Shown: positions 17,159 to 26,423, numbered from the stretch's first letter. The stretch: 63,529 nt of DNA from CAMDHY01 sp046156265 (GCF_046156265.1 NZ_JAWDIR010000007.1:1-63529); one strand, 5' to 3'. The notes: generated by a model not told the origin, from the letters alone. Translations and numbers: made by a program.

Positions 17159-18694
17159 ATGTCCCTCGCACCGAAGCTCGAGTTCAGACAGACCCAGTCG
17201 CTGGTGATGACGCCGCAGCTGATGCAGGCGATCAAGCTGCTGCAGCTGTCGAACCTCGACCTGGTCGCCTTCGTCGAGACCGAACTCGAGCGCAACCCGC
17301 TGCTGGAGCGCGAGGAGGAGCCGCCGGCGCCGCCCTCGCCGGACCAGGAGCGCGAGGCCGCCGACAGTGCCGGCGACGACGCCGATGGCGCGGGCGACCG
17401 CGAGCCGCCGGAGCCGGCCGGCATGGACGCCGCAACCTCCGGCCCGGAGCGTACCGCCGACGTCGACGTGTCGCTCTCGGAGCTCTTTCCCGACGATTCC
17501 GGCGCCGGTGCGATCGACCCAGGCCGGCTGTCCGGCGACCCGTGGAGCGCCGCGGCCCGGGGCGGCGAGGACGCCGACCTCGAGGCCTACGTCGCCGGCG
17601 AGGTCAGCCTGCGCGACCACCTGCTCGACCAGCTGGCGCTCGCAGTCTCCGACCCGGCCCGGCGGCTGATCGGCCAGTTCCTCGTCGACAGCCTCGACGA
17701 GGCCGGTTACCTGCGCATCGACATCGCCGCCACCGCGGCCCAGCTCGGCACCACGGAGGCGGTCGTCGAGGAGATGATCGCGGTGGTGCAGGGGCTCGAG
17801 CCCGCCGGCATCGCCGCGCGCGACCTCGCCGAGTGCCTCGCTTTGCAGCTCAAGGACCGCGACCGCTACGACCCGGCGATGCAGGCGCTCGTCGGCCACC
17901 TCGACCTCGTGGCGCGTCGCGAGTACCCGGCGCTGCGGCGGCTGTGCAGAGTCGACGACGAGGACCTCGCCGAGATGCTCGCCGAGCTGAAGCGGCTCGA
18001 TCCGAAGCCCGGCCACGCCTTCGGTGGCGCGGCGGTTCCGACGGTGGTGCCCGACGTGGTGGTGCGCCCGGCGCAGGACGGCGGCTTCCGGGTGGAGCTC
18101 AACGCCGAGACGCTGCCGCGGGTGCTCGTCAACCGCACCTACTACGCGACGGTGGCGCGCGCCGCCAAGGGACCGGGCGACCGCGCCTACCTGTCCGACT
18201 GCCTGCAGACCGCCAACTGGCTGGTGAAGAGCCTCGACCAGCGCGCCCGCACCATCCTCAAGGTGGCGACCGAGATCGTCCGCCAGCAGTCGGCCTTCCT
18301 GCAGCACGGCGTCGCCCACCTGAAGCCGCTCAACCTGCGCACCGTCGCCGACGAGATCGGCATGCACGAATCGACCGTCAGCCGCGTCACCGCCAACAAG
18401 TACATGGCGACGACGCGCGGCATCTTCGAGCTGAAGTACTTCTTCACCTCGTCGATCGCCGCCTCCGACGGCGGCGACGCCCATTCGGCGGAATCGGTCC
18501 GCCACCGCATCCGCCAGCTGATCGACGCCGAGCCGACCGACGACGTGCTGTCCGATGACGCGATCGTGCAGGCGCTGCGCGACGGCGGTGTCGACATCGC
18601 CCGCCGCACGGTCGCCAAGTATCGGGAATCGATGCGGATTCCGTCGTCCGTGGAGCGGCGGCGGGAGAAGCGCGGTCTCGCCCGCAGCGGCTGA
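17159..18694 (+). CDS. rpoN: RNA polymerase sigma-54 factor RpoN
   Basis: The alternative sigma factor for nitrogen and related regulons. Region I begins MSLAPKLEFRQTQSLVMTPQLMQAIKLLQ. An acidic, Pro-rich region II spans about 60-140. The core-binding domain and HTH (LRTVADEIGMHESTVSRVT) follow, and the RpoN box ARRTVAKYRE is near 489-498. The length of 511 residues is normal. It lies 85 bases after lptB and before hpf and ptsN, the classical proteobacterial rpoN neighbourhood. The 247-bp spacer to hpf holds no gene. Confidence 0.97.
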   Translation: MSLAPKLEFRQTQSLVMTPQLMQAIKLLQLSNLDLVAFVETELERNPLLEREEEPPAPPSPDQEREAADSAGDDADGAGDREPPEPAGMDAATSGPERTADVDVSLSELFPDDSGAGAIDPGRLSGDPWSAAARGGEDADLEAYVAGEVSLRDHLLDQLALAVSDPARRLIGQFLVDSLDEAGYLRIDIAATAAQLGTTEAVVEEMIAVVQGLEPAGIAARDLAECLALQLKDRDRYDPAMQALVGHLDLVARREYPALRRLCRVDDEDLAEMLAELKRLDPKPGHAFGGAAVPTVVPDVVVRPAQDGGFRVELNAETLPRVLVNRTYYATVARAAKGPGDRAYLSDCLQTANWLVKSLDQRARTILKVATEIVRQQSAFLQHGVAHLKPLNLRTVADEIGMHESTVSRVTANKYMATTRGIFELKYFFTSSIAASDGGDAHSAESVRHRIRQLIDAEPTDDVLSDDAIVQALRDGGVDIARRTVAKYRESMRIPSSVERRREKRGLARSG

Positions 18695-18941
18695 GCCGGC
18701 GAGGCGTTTCCCTCGCGCCCCAAACCACACTACAGTCCCGACAGACGGAAAGTCCGACGGCTTGAAGCGCGGCACCGGCCGCGCTAGAACCCCGCCGCGA
18801 CGGGCGGTCCGGATACCGCGGACCGACAGCCGGTCGAAACCGGTACGTCGACGTGGGACGAGAGGCCAGGCGGAGGAACAAGCCGCCAAGGGCCGCCAGC
18901 AGGGAGCCGGCACCGCCGCTCCGAGCCCACCAGAGGATCAT

Positions 18942-19538
18942 ATGACAATTCGGACTTCTCCCCTTCGGGTCTCCGGCAAGAACGTCGACATCGGCGAGGC
19001 CCTGCGCGGGCGCATCGAGGCCCGCATCGAAGAGATCGTCCGCAAGTATTACGACGGCGGCTACACCGGCCATGCGACGGTGGAGAAGGAAGGTTCGGGC
19101 TTCCGCACCGACTGCGCCATCCACCTCGACACCGGCGTCGTGCTGCAGACGTCCGGCAGCGCGGTCGACGCCAACCAGTGCTTCGACCAGGCGGCCGAGC
19201 GCATCGACAAGCGGCTGCGCCGCTACAAGCGCAAGCTGAAGGCCCGCCCGACCGGCGCGTCCGCCAGCGAGCCCGCCTTCGAGGCGGCGAGCTACGTGCT
19301 CGTCTCGCCGCAGGAGGAGGAGGAGGTCGAGGCCGACTACGCGCCGGTGGTCGTCGCCGAGACCGCCACCAAGGTGCGCACCCTCACCGTCGGCATGGCG
19401 GTGATGGAGCTCGACCTCAGCGAGGCACCCGTCGTGGTGTTCCGCAGCGCCGCCCACGGCGGGCTGAACGTCGTCTATCGCCGGGCCGACGGCAACATCG
19501 GCTGGGTCGATCCCGCCCTCACCAGCAACGGCGGCTGA
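18942..19538 (+). CDS. hpf: Ribosome hibernation-promoting factor, long form
   Basis: Cytoplasmic ribosome-associated factor that dimerises and silences 70S ribosomes in stationary phase. The N-terminal HPF/YfiA domain (SGKNVDIGEALRGRIEARI) and the conserved KRLRRYKRKLK segment near 90 are followed by a linker and the C-terminal dimerisation domain (VVVFRSAAHGGLNVVYRRADGNIGWVDP). At 198 residues this is the long form. The ATG at 18942 has AGAGGA upstream. Long uncharged upstream readings lack a ribosome site. Confidence 0.95.
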   Translation: MTIRTSPLRVSGKNVDIGEALRGRIEARIEEIVRKYYDGGYTGHATVEKEGSGFRTDCAIHLDTGVVLQTSGSAVDANQCFDQAAERIDKRLRRYKRKLKARPTGASASEPAFEAASYVLVSPQEEEEVEADYAPVVVAETATKVRTLTVGMAVMELDLSEAPVVVFRSAAHGGLNVVYRRADGNIGWVDPALTSNGG

Positions 19539-19626
19539 TCATCGTGCTTCCCCTGCGAGCCGTCACCCGCTCTCGCGGTCGCCCCGGCGCACCGGCCGGG
19601 ACGATTCTGCGCGGCGGCGCGGCGTT

Positions 19627-19642
19627 TGGCACCAGCCTTGAA
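19627..19642 (+). promoter_or_regulatory. Possible sigma-54 promoter of ptsN
   Basis: TGGCAC-N5-TTGAA has the -24 element and spacing of sigma-54 promoters (consensus TGGCAC-N5-TTGCW) but lacks the C of the -12 GC. It lies 51 bases before the ptsN start, next to rpoN itself. Suggestive only. Confidence 0.3.
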
Positions 19643-19692
19643 TCACGACGGGAACGGCTCGCTCCGGCCGGACCCGGTGCGGGAGGATTCCC

Positions 19693-20160
19693 ATGGACCT
19701 GAGCGACCTTCTCTCGGTGCAGGGCATCGTGCCTTCGCTCAAGGTGGCGAGCAAGAAGCAGGCGATCCAGGAGCTGTCGGAGCGCGCTGCCGCGCTCACC
19801 GGGCTACCGGAGCGCGAGATCTTCGACACGCTCCTGCAGCGCGAGCGGCTCGGCTCGACCGGGGTCGGGCACGGCGTGGCGATCCCGCACGGCAAGCTCG
19901 TCCGGCTCGACCGCCTGTTCGGCCTGTTCGCCCGCCTCGATCAGCCGATCGACTTCGAGGCGCTCGACGAGGAGCCGGTCGATCTCGTGTTCGTGCTGCT
20001 GGCGCCGGAGGGGGCGGGAGCGGACCATCTGAAGGCGCTCGCGCGCATCGCCCGCGTGCTGCGCGATCCCGCGACGGCAACCAAGCTCAGGGCGACCACC
20101 GAGGCGAACGCGCTCTTCGCGCTGCTCACGCAGCCGACGGCATCGTCGAACGCGGCCTGA
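19693..20160 (+). CDS. ptsN: PTS IIA-like nitrogen regulatory protein PtsN
   Basis: EIIA-Ntr of the nitrogen phosphotransferase system, phosphorylated by PtsO and influencing potassium and nitrogen responses. The 155-residue protein has the phosphorylation histidine at 66 in GHGVAIPHGK and the family core LQRERLGSTGVG. The ATG at 19693 follows GGGAGGATTCCC. It closes the rpoN-hpf-ptsN module and is followed by a strong bidirectional hairpin. Confidence 0.96.
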   Translation: MDLSDLLSVQGIVPSLKVASKKQAIQELSERAAALTGLPEREIFDTLLQRERLGSTGVGHGVAIPHGKLVRLDRLFGLFARLDQPIDFEALDEEPVDLVFVLLAPEGAGADHLKALARIARVLRDPATATKLRATTEANALFALLTQPTASSNAA

Positions 20161-20215
20161 GGTCGGCGGGCGGACACAGTCCGGCATTCCAGAATACCCG
20201 CCGTAAGGCGGGCGG

Positions 20216-20242
20216 CGTGCCGCTGCGATGGGCAGCGGCACG
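20216..20242. terminator. Perfect hairpin between convergent ptsN and DUF1150 gene
   Basis: An 11-bp perfect stem CGTGCCGCTGC/GCAGCGGCACG with a five-base loop, preceded by a smaller CCGCC/GGCGG hairpin at about 20198. It lies between converging genes and could stop transcription from either side, although there is no T-run. Confidence 0.6.
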
Positions 20243-20259
20243 CGGCATCGTGCCCGGCT

Positions 20260-20520
20260 TCAGTGCACCGCGACGGTGATCAGGTCGTTCTGCAGGGCGC
20301 TCGCCACCGCGGCCTCGCGGCTGTCGGTGAGCAGGATCGGCGAGCCGTCGGCGCCGAGCAGCGCGAACAGCTTCAGCCCCGGCGCCAGCTTCGGCGCCTG
20401 CGGAAACAGGTTGGTCGCCTCGTCGGACGACATCGCCTTCACATAGGTGATGCGCCCGGCTCCGATACCGGCGAGAACCTCCGGCGGCACCACCTTCGTC
20501 TCGTTGACGGAACTACGCAT
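20260..20520 (-). CDS. DUF1150 family protein
   Basis: An 86-residue small cytoplasmic protein of the DUF1150 family, commonly encoded directly downstream of hsp20 in Rhizobiales as here. Typical core segments are ITYVKAMSSDEA, LKLFALLGADGSPILLTDSREAA and the end NDLITVAVH. The ATG at 20520 has an AGGAGG site. The function is unknown; its pairing with hsp20 suggests a link to heat-stress proteostasis (inference). Confidence 0.9.
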   Translation of the reverse strand: MRSSVNETKVVPPEVLAGIGAGRITYVKAMSSDEATNLFPQAPKLAPGLKLFALLGADGSPILLTDSREAAVASALQNDLITVAVH

Positions 20521-20644
20521 TTTACGCCTCCTGCCCCACGTCCGTGACGGCCCGTGTGGCTCTGTGGCCCCCGTTCCGGGGCCGGTCTGTCCGCAAGCCG
20601 GCGTCGCCGCCGCCCTGGTCAGTCGCCGGCAAGGCGCCGGCTGG

Positions 20645-21076
20645 TCAGTCGCGTGCCGCGATATCGATCCGCCGCACGATCTTCTCGGGCTCCGGCCGGG
20701 CGAGGTCGATCGACAACAGCCCGTCCTTCAACTCCGCACCGAGGATATCGATGCCCTCGGCCAGCACGAACGCCCGCTGGAACTGCCGCGCGGCGATGCC
20801 GCGATGGAGGAACTGGCGGCCCTTGTCGTCGTCGGACTGGCGGCCGCGGATGAGGAGCTGGCGCTCCTCCACCACGACGTCGAGGTCCTCGCGCCGGAAG
20901 CCGGCGACCGCCAGCGTGATGCGCAGCACCTCGCCGTGGCCGTCCTCGGGCGGCAGCCGCTCGATGTTGTAGGGCGGGTAACCGTCGCTCGTCGCCTTCG
21001 ACACCCGGTCGAGCACGCGCTCGATCTCGTCGAAGCCGAGCAGCAACGGGCTCGAAAAGGCGGTCATCCGCGACAT
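20645..21076 (-). CDS. Small heat-shock protein Hsp20
   Basis: A 143-residue alpha-crystallin-type chaperone that holds unfolding proteins. N-terminal FSSPLLLGFDEIERVLDRV is followed by YPPYNIER and the crystallin core (LRITLAVAGFRREDLDVVVEERQLLIRGR), then FLHRGIAARQFQRAFVL. The IxI-type tail motif is near DIAARD. The ATG at 21076 is chosen because upstream readings start with TTG and the typical Rhizobiales protein starts MSR. It probably forms an operon with the DUF1150 gene 124 bases on. I see no convincing ROSE thermometer in the leader. Confidence 0.93.
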   Translation of the reverse strand: MSRMTAFSSPLLLGFDEIERVLDRVSKATSDGYPPYNIERLPPEDGHGEVLRITLAVAGFRREDLDVVVEERQLLIRGRQSDDDKGRQFLHRGIAARQFQRAFVLAEGIDILGAELKDGLLSIDLARPEPEKIVRRIDIAARD

Positions 21077-21250
21077 GCCAAAGTCCTCGTTTCCCAAGCG
21101 ACCTTGAAGTTCGACCTTGCGAACACAGCCCTACGGTCACGTCGGACCCGAGATCGGCATCCGGCGGCCCCGCGGCCGTTGCTCGGAATATGGGCAGGCA
21201 GGCGGTCGGGTTCAAGCGAGGGGCGGTGGCGATGGGGCACAACAACGGGC

Positions 21251-21402
21251 GTCATCCCGGCCAAGCGAGGCGCAGCCGAACGCAAAGCCGGGACCCAGCG
21301 GAAGACTTCGCGCCGAAGGCGCGGCTTGAGTGTCGCGCGTTCCGCGCGACAAGAGTCCGCTGGGTCCCGGATCGCTCCGCGTTGCTCCGCGTCCGGGATG
21401 AC
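21251..21402. repeat. Dispersed palindromic intergenic element, copy 2
   Basis: A 152-bp copy of the element at 5408-5558, again GTCATCCCGG at one end and CCGGGATGAC at the other. It shares long blocks such as CCGGATCGCT-CGCGTTGCT-CGCGTCCGGGATGAC and the CGCG-TTC-CGCGCGACAAG hairpin. It sits 24 bases past the ecm stop and upstream of hsp20. The rest of 21077-21426 carries only the hsp20 promoter region. Confidence 0.85.
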
Positions 21403-21426
21403 GGACGGTTCCGTCGACGGTTCCCC

Positions 21427-23463
21427 TCACGCCGCCTTGCTGGTGCCCGCGTCGACGATGGCGACGATGTCGGCCATGATGCGGGTGAGGTCGAAGTCCT
21501 TCGGCGTGTAGACCGCCGCCACACCGGCCGCCTTCAGCGACGCGGCGTCCTCCGGCGGGATGATGCCGCCGACCACGACCGGCACGTCGTCGAGCCCGGA
21601 GGCGCGCAGGCGCTGTAGCACGTCGCGGACAAGGGCGAGGTGCGAGCCCGACAGGATCGACAGCCCGACGACATGCACCCCCTCCTCGAGCGCCGCGTTG
21701 GCGATCTCCGCCGGCGTCAGCCGGATGCCCTCGTAGACGACCTCCATGCCGCAGTCGCGGGCACGGACCGCGATCTGCTCGGCGCCATTGGAGTGGCCGT
21801 CGAGACCGGGCTTGCCGACGAGGAGCTTCAGCCGCCGGCCGAGCTTGATCGACACCGACTCCACCGCGGCGCGCACGCTCGCGAGGTCGCCGGCGTCGCC
21901 CCGGGCGGCGCGGCCGACGCCGGTCGGCGCCCGGTACTCGCCGAAGACGCGGCGGAGCGTCTCGCCCCACTCGCCAGTGGTGACGCCGGCCTTGGCGCAG
22001 GCGATCGACGGCTCCATGACGTTGCGGCCCTCGCGGGCCGCAGCCTCGAGCGCGACGAGGGCGGCAGCGGCCGCCTTGCCGTCGCGGGCGTCGCGCCAGG
22101 CGGCGAGCCGTTCCACTGCCTCGGCCTCGACCGCCTCGTCGATTGTCTGCACGGCGGCCGCCCCGGTCGACAGCGGCGACGGTTCGCTCTCGGTGAAGGC
22201 GTTGACGCCGACGACGACGAGGTCGCCGCTCTCGATCGCCGAGAGGCGGGCGGCGTTCGCCTCCACGAGCTTCTGCTTCATGTAGCTCGACTCGACCGCG
22301 GCCACCGCGCCACCCATCTGGTCGATGCGGGCGAGTTCGGCGCGCGCTTCCGCCTTCAGCGCCTCGACCTTCTCGGCGATGGCGACCGAGCCGTCGAAGA
22401 TGTCGGCGAACTCCAGAAGATCGGTCTCATAGGCAAGGATCTGCTGGGCCCGCAGGCTCCACTGCTGGTCGAACGGACGCGGCAGGCCGAGCGCCTCGTT
22501 CCACGCCGGCAGTTGCACCGCCCGGGCGCGGGCCGACTTCGACAGCGTCACCGCCAGCGTCTCGATGAGGATGCGATAAACGTTGTTCTCCGGCTGGCTC
22601 TCGGTGAGGCCGAGCGAGTTCACCTGCACGCCATAGCGGAACATCCGGTGCTTCGGATCCGTCACGCCGTAGCGGGTGGCGGTGATCTCGTCCCAGAGAT
22701 CGACGAACGCCCGCATCTTGCAGATCTCGGTGACGAACCGCATGCCGGCGTTGACGAAGAAGGAGATGCGGCCGACCGCCGGCCCGAACTCGTCCGGCGG
22801 AATGGCGCCGGCCGCCTTCACCGCATCGAGCACCGAGATCGCGGTGGACAGCGCGAAGGCGAGCTCCTGCACCGGCGTCGCCCCGGCCTCCTGCAGGTGG
22901 TAGGAGCAGACGTTCATCGGGTTCCACTTCGGCATCGCGCCGTAGGTCCAGGCGATGACGTCGGTGGTGAGTCGAAGCGACGGCGCCGGCGGGAACACGT
23001 AGGTGCCGCGCGACAGATATTCCTTGATGATGTCGTTCTGCGTCGTGCCGGTGAGCTTGTCGCGGTCCGCCCCCTGCGCGTCCGCCGCCGCCACATAGAG
23101 GGCGAGCAGCCACGCCGCCGTGGCGTTGATCGTCATCGAGGTGTTCATCTTCTCGAGCGGGATGCCGTCGAAGAGGGTCCGCATGTCGCCGAGATGGGCG
23201 ACCGGCACGCCGACCTTGCCGACCTCGCCGCGGGCGAGCGGGTGGTCGGGGTCGTAGCCGGTCTGGGTCGGCAGGTCGAAGGCGACCGACAGCCCGGTCT
23301 GGCCCTTCGCGAGGTTCATCTTGTAGAGCGCGTTCGACTTCTCCGCCGTCGAATGACCGGCGTAGGTGCGGAACATCCAGGGCTTATCGCGCGGAGCCTT
23401 GTCGCGGGAAGCTTTCGTTCCGCTCTCGGCGGCCGGCCTCTCGGCAGTCTTCTTCTCGTACAT
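21427..23463 (-). CDS. ecm: (2R)-ethylmalonyl-CoA mutase
   Basis: Coenzyme-B12-dependent mutase of the ethylmalonyl-CoA pathway converting (2R)-ethylmalonyl-CoA to methylsuccinyl-CoA. At 678 residues it has the mutase catalytic barrel (e.g. GLSVAFDLPTQTGYDPDHP, SRGTYVFPPAPSLRLTTD) and a C-terminal cobalamin domain with DGHSNG at 555-560, where His557 ligates cobalt. Assignment as Ecm rather than methylmalonyl-CoA mutase rests on the divergent neighbour ccr and the overall Ecm/MeaA-like layout, which is inference. The ATG at 23463 follows GGGAGGCGAGGG. Confidence 0.88.
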   Translation of the reverse strand: MYEKKTAERPAAESGTKASRDKAPRDKPWMFRTYAGHSTAEKSNALYKMNLAKGQTGLSVAFDLPTQTGYDPDHPLARGEVGKVGVPVAHLGDMRTLFDGIPLEKMNTSMTINATAAWLLALYVAAADAQGADRDKLTGTTQNDIIKEYLSRGTYVFPPAPSLRLTTDVIAWTYGAMPKWNPMNVCSYHLQEAGATPVQELAFALSTAISVLDAVKAAGAIPPDEFGPAVGRISFFVNAGMRFVTEICKMRAFVDLWDEITATRYGVTDPKHRMFRYGVQVNSLGLTESQPENNVYRILIETLAVTLSKSARARAVQLPAWNEALGLPRPFDQQWSLRAQQILAYETDLLEFADIFDGSVAIAEKVEALKAEARAELARIDQMGGAVAAVESSYMKQKLVEANAARLSAIESGDLVVVGVNAFTESEPSPLSTGAAAVQTIDEAVEAEAVERLAAWRDARDGKAAAAALVALEAAAREGRNVMEPSIACAKAGVTTGEWGETLRRVFGEYRAPTGVGRAARGDAGDLASVRAAVESVSIKLGRRLKLLVGKPGLDGHSNGAEQIAVRARDCGMEVVYEGIRLTPAEIANAALEEGVHVVGLSILSGSHLALVRDVLQRLRASGLDDVPVVVGGIIPPEDAASLKAAGVAAVYTPKDFDLTRIMADIVAIVDAGTSKAA

Positions 23464-23516
23464 CGGCCCTCGCCTCCCCTGGCGCTTTCGCAAACCATGC
23501 CAGCCCGCTGGCCGTG

Positions 23517-23679
23517 GTGCAATGCGGCATTGGGAGAGCATGAAGGGTGCACCAGTTGCACTTTCGTCGACTTGATCGAAAGTTTCGATCGTTCAGTCGT
23601 CGACTTCATTCGAATGCTTGCGCCAAACGCCCCTCTCAGACGATTTTCCGTGTTGCAATGCGGAATGAGATGGGCATGC
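23517..23679. promoter_or_regulatory. Divergent ecm/ccr control region with palindrome and direct repeats
   Basis: The spacer holds a perfect 17-bp palindrome GATCGAAAGTTTCGATC at 23574-23590, flanked on both sides by TCGTCGACTT. An imperfect 27-bp direct repeat (starting TGCAATGCGG, ending GCATG) lies at 23517-23543 and 23653-23679. This symmetry is what a shared regulator of both genes would need. No specific regulator can be named. Confidence 0.5.
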
Positions 23680-23732
23680 TCGGCCGACAAGAGGCGGCAG
23701 GAGCCGCCCGCGGAGGGACGGGAGAGAAGATC

Positions 23733-25025
23733 ATGGCAGCGGCGGCCGGCGCACAGCGCGTCGAGACGGCACCCCGGGGCGTGCTGAAGGACCTCTACGA
23801 GCTCGGCGAGATCCCGCCGCTCGGCCACGTGCCGGCGAACATGTACGCCTGGACGATCCGCCGCGAGCGGCACGGGCCGCCGGAGCAGTCCTTCCAGGTG
23901 GAAGTCGTGCCGACCTGGCCCGTCGGCGAGACGGACGTGCTCGTCCTCGTGATGGCCGCCGGCGTCAACTACAACGGCATCTGGGCTGGGCTCGGCCAGC
24001 CGATCTCGCCCTTCGACGTCCACAAGCAGCCCTTCCACGTCGCCGGCTCCGACGCCTCCGGCATCGTCTGGGCGGTCGGCTCGAAGGTGAAGCGCTGGAA
24101 GGTGGGCGACGAGGTCGTCGTCCACTGCAACCAGGACGACGGCGACGACGAGGAGTGCAACGGCGGCGACCCGATGTTCTCCACGTCCCAGCGCATCTGG
24201 GGCTACGAGACGCCGGACGGCTCGTTCGCGCAGTTCTGCCGGGTGCAGGCGCGCCAGCTGATGCCGCGGCCGCGCCACCTCACCTGGGAAGAGGGCGCCT
24301 GCTACACGCTGACCCTCGCCACCGCCTACCGCATGCTGTTCGGCCACGCCCCGCACACCATCAAGCCGGGCGACAACGTGCTGGTCTGGGGCGCCTCCGG
24401 CGGCCTCGGCGTGTTCGGCGTGCAGCTCGTCGCCGCCTCCGGCGCGAACGCCATCGGCGTCATCTCCGACGAGAGCAAGCGCGACTACGTCATGGGCCTC
24501 GGCGCCAAGGGCGTCATCAACCGCAAGGACTTCGACTGCTGGGGCCAGATGCCGACGGTCAACTCGCCGGAATATTTGGCGTGGACCAAAGGGGCGCGCG
24601 CCTTCGGCAAGGCGATCTGGGACATCACGGGCAAGCGCGACGTCGACATCGTCTTCGAGCATCCCGGCGAGCAGACCTTCCCGGTCTCCTGCCTCGTGGT
24701 GAAGCGTGGCGGCATGGTGGTGTTCTGCGCCGGCACCACGGGCTTCAACATCACCTTCGACGCCCGCTACGTCTGGATGCGCCAGAAGCGCATCCAGGGC
24801 TCGCACTTCGCCCATCTCAAGCAGGCCTCGGCGGCGAACCAGTTCGTCATCGACCGCCGCATCGACCCGTGCATGTCGGAAGTCTTCCCGTGGTCCGACA
24901 TCCCCAAGGCCCACACCAAGATGTGGAAGAACCAGCACGCCCCCGGCAACATGGCCGTGCTGGTCAACGCCCCGGTGTCGGGCCTCAGGACCTACGAGGA
25001 CGTGATCGAGGCGTGCGGGGGGTAG
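23733..25025 (+). CDS. ccr: Crotonyl-CoA carboxylase/reductase
   Basis: Key ethylmalonyl-CoA pathway enzyme: reductive carboxylation of crotonyl-CoA to (2S)-ethylmalonyl-CoA with NADPH. The 430-residue MDR-family protein has LYELGEIPPLGHVPANMYAW, GVNYNGIWAGLGQP, the acidic insert DDGDDEECNGGDPMFS, the nucleotide-binding WGASGGLGVFGVQL and IVFEHPGEQTFPVS. All are characteristic of Ccr rather than ordinary enoyl reductases. The ATG at 23733 has GGAGAG upstream. Divergent from ecm, the next-but-one step of the same pathway. Confidence 0.96.
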   Translation: MAAAAGAQRVETAPRGVLKDLYELGEIPPLGHVPANMYAWTIRRERHGPPEQSFQVEVVPTWPVGETDVLVLVMAAGVNYNGIWAGLGQPISPFDVHKQPFHVAGSDASGIVWAVGSKVKRWKVGDEVVVHCNQDDGDDEECNGGDPMFSTSQRIWGYETPDGSFAQFCRVQARQLMPRPRHLTWEEGACYTLTLATAYRMLFGHAPHTIKPGDNVLVWGASGGLGVFGVQLVAASGANAIGVISDESKRDYVMGLGAKGVINRKDFDCWGQMPTVNSPEYLAWTKGARAFGKAIWDITGKRDVDIVFEHPGEQTFPVSCLVVKRGGMVVFCAGTTGFNITFDARYVWMRQKRIQGSHFAHLKQASAANQFVIDRRIDPCMSEVFPWSDIPKAHTKMWKNQHAPGNMAVLVNAPVSGLRTYEDVIEACGG

Positions 25026-25046
25026 GCGGGATCGGGACGGCGACCG

Positions 25047-26423
25047 TCAGGCGTTGGCCTCGTTGAGCGCCACCGCATCCGCCGCGGCGTCGAACGACCA
25101 CTCGGCCGAGATCCAGTCCGGTACGCGCCCGACCGCCATCAAATTCTTGACGACGCGGCGCCGGCAGGTGGAGCACGGCGTCTCCTCGTAGACCCGCACG
25201 AGCCACGGCAGGCCCTCGTCGAGCGGAAGGCGGTCGTTCTCAATGATCTCCAGGATGCTGATGTAGGCCCAGTGGACGACGGCGTCCTCGCCGGCAGCAC
25301 TCGCCGCCGCGATGAATGGATCGAAAAGGGCCGAGTCGCCCGGCTCCGCACTGCCGCGCAGAAGGTGCAGTCCGGCCCAGCCCGCCGCTGCTCCGTCGGT
25401 GATGGCAGCGAGAGCGAGTTGCCGGACGCCCGGATGGCACATCTGGCCGAACACTCTGCGCGCCGCGAACCGGACGCGTTTGTGCTCGCTCTTCAACAGC
25501 GGGAACAGCGGCTCCGGGTCGAGCGGGAATGGAATGCGGAAGAACAGGTGCAGGTAGGGCCGTCGGCGCAGGTCGTCCGTCTCGGCGAGCAGATCCGTCG
25601 CGGCGAGCGCCAGGTCCTCCGGTGAGGCACGGAACGACCAGCCGCCGGGAAATAGCGAACGCTCGCCGGCATCCAAGTCTGCCTTGAGGGTGCGGTAGTC
25701 GCTCGGCTGATCGCGCCACGTCGACCACGGCCCATCATAGGGCACGAGCGTCAGCAAATGGTCGAGCGCCGGCGAGGTGCAGCGCGCGTCCTCGAGCGCC
25801 TCGTTCGCGAGCGCCTCGCCGTCGCGCTCGCGCAGTTCGTAGAGCAGATGACCCAGCTCCCAATTCGCTTCCGCATAGTCTTGCCGGAAATGCTCGACGC
25901 AGTGCAGTAGCGCCGGCAACCCGTCGAGCCTTACCAGCGCGTTCGCGCAGCCGAAGCAGGCGGTGTCGAAGTCCGTGCGCGCGAGGAAGTCCCACAGCAC
26001 GCGGCGATCGAAGGCCGGCTCGTCGGCGGCGAGAAGACAGAGGAGCTCGAAGGTCTGGCCGAGATCCTTGGGGCGCAGATCCTCGGAATGCATGTCCTCT
26101 GGGCGCATGTCGCCGGGACTTGGTTCCGCGGCACCGCCGCCTCTCTCCTCCGATCCCTTCCAGCCCACTGCCGCACCCGCACCCGCCAGGTGGGCGGCGA
26201 GGTCGCGCCGGAAGGCGTCCGCCTGTCCCGTGGCGAGGATCAGCCGGCGGAGATAGGCGGCCCGCGCTTCCTCGCACTGCGTGTCGAAGACCTCGTTGAC
26301 CGTGCAGCTGTGGAAGAGCGCCGCGATGAGATCGGGATGGCCGTGATTTTCGCGCAGGATCAGCATGGCGCGGCCGGAGCCGCGCTGCAGGGACGACCGG
26401 AAGGCGTCGAGCGTCGCCGTCAT
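25047..26423 (-). CDS. Hypothetical protein, possibly HEAT-like
   Basis: A 458-residue protein I do not recognise. It is helix-rich without signal or membrane segments. The C-terminal half (LFPLLKSEHKRVRFAARRVFGQMCHPGVRQLAL, then ISILEIIENDRLPLDEGLPWLVRVYEE) reads like HEAT/ARM helical repeats. Near 85-115 there is a degenerate repeat MRPEDMHSEDLRPKDLG that looks like an expanded linker. A CxxC pair (CSTCRR) lies near the end. It starts at ATG 26423. It converges with ccr and seems monocistronic. Confidence 0.6.
   Translation of the reverse strand: MTATLDAFRSSLQRGSGRAMLILRENHGHPDLIAALFHSCTVNEVFDTQCEEARAAYLRRLILATGQADAFRRDLAAHLAGAGAAVGWKGSEERGGGAAEPSPGDMRPEDMHSEDLRPKDLGQTFELLCLLAADEPAFDRRVLWDFLARTDFDTACFGCANALVRLDGLPALLHCVEHFRQDYAEANWELGHLLYELRERDGEALANEALEDARCTSPALDHLLTLVPYDGPWSTWRDQPSDYRTLKADLDAGERSLFPGGWSFRASPEDLALAATDLLAETDDLRRRPYLHLFFRIPFPLDPEPLFPLLKSEHKRVRFAARRVFGQMCHPGVRQLALAAITDGAAAGWAGLHLLRGSAEPGDSALFDPFIAAASAAGEDAVVHWAYISILEIIENDRLPLDEGLPWLVRVYEETPCSTCRRRVVKNLMAVGRVPDWISAEWSFDAAADAVALNEANA

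Noticed and set aside
21077..21250. ROSE-type RNA thermometer before hsp20
   Set aside because: The leader lacks the conserved pairing strand next to the ribosome site that defines ROSE elements, so I did not call it.
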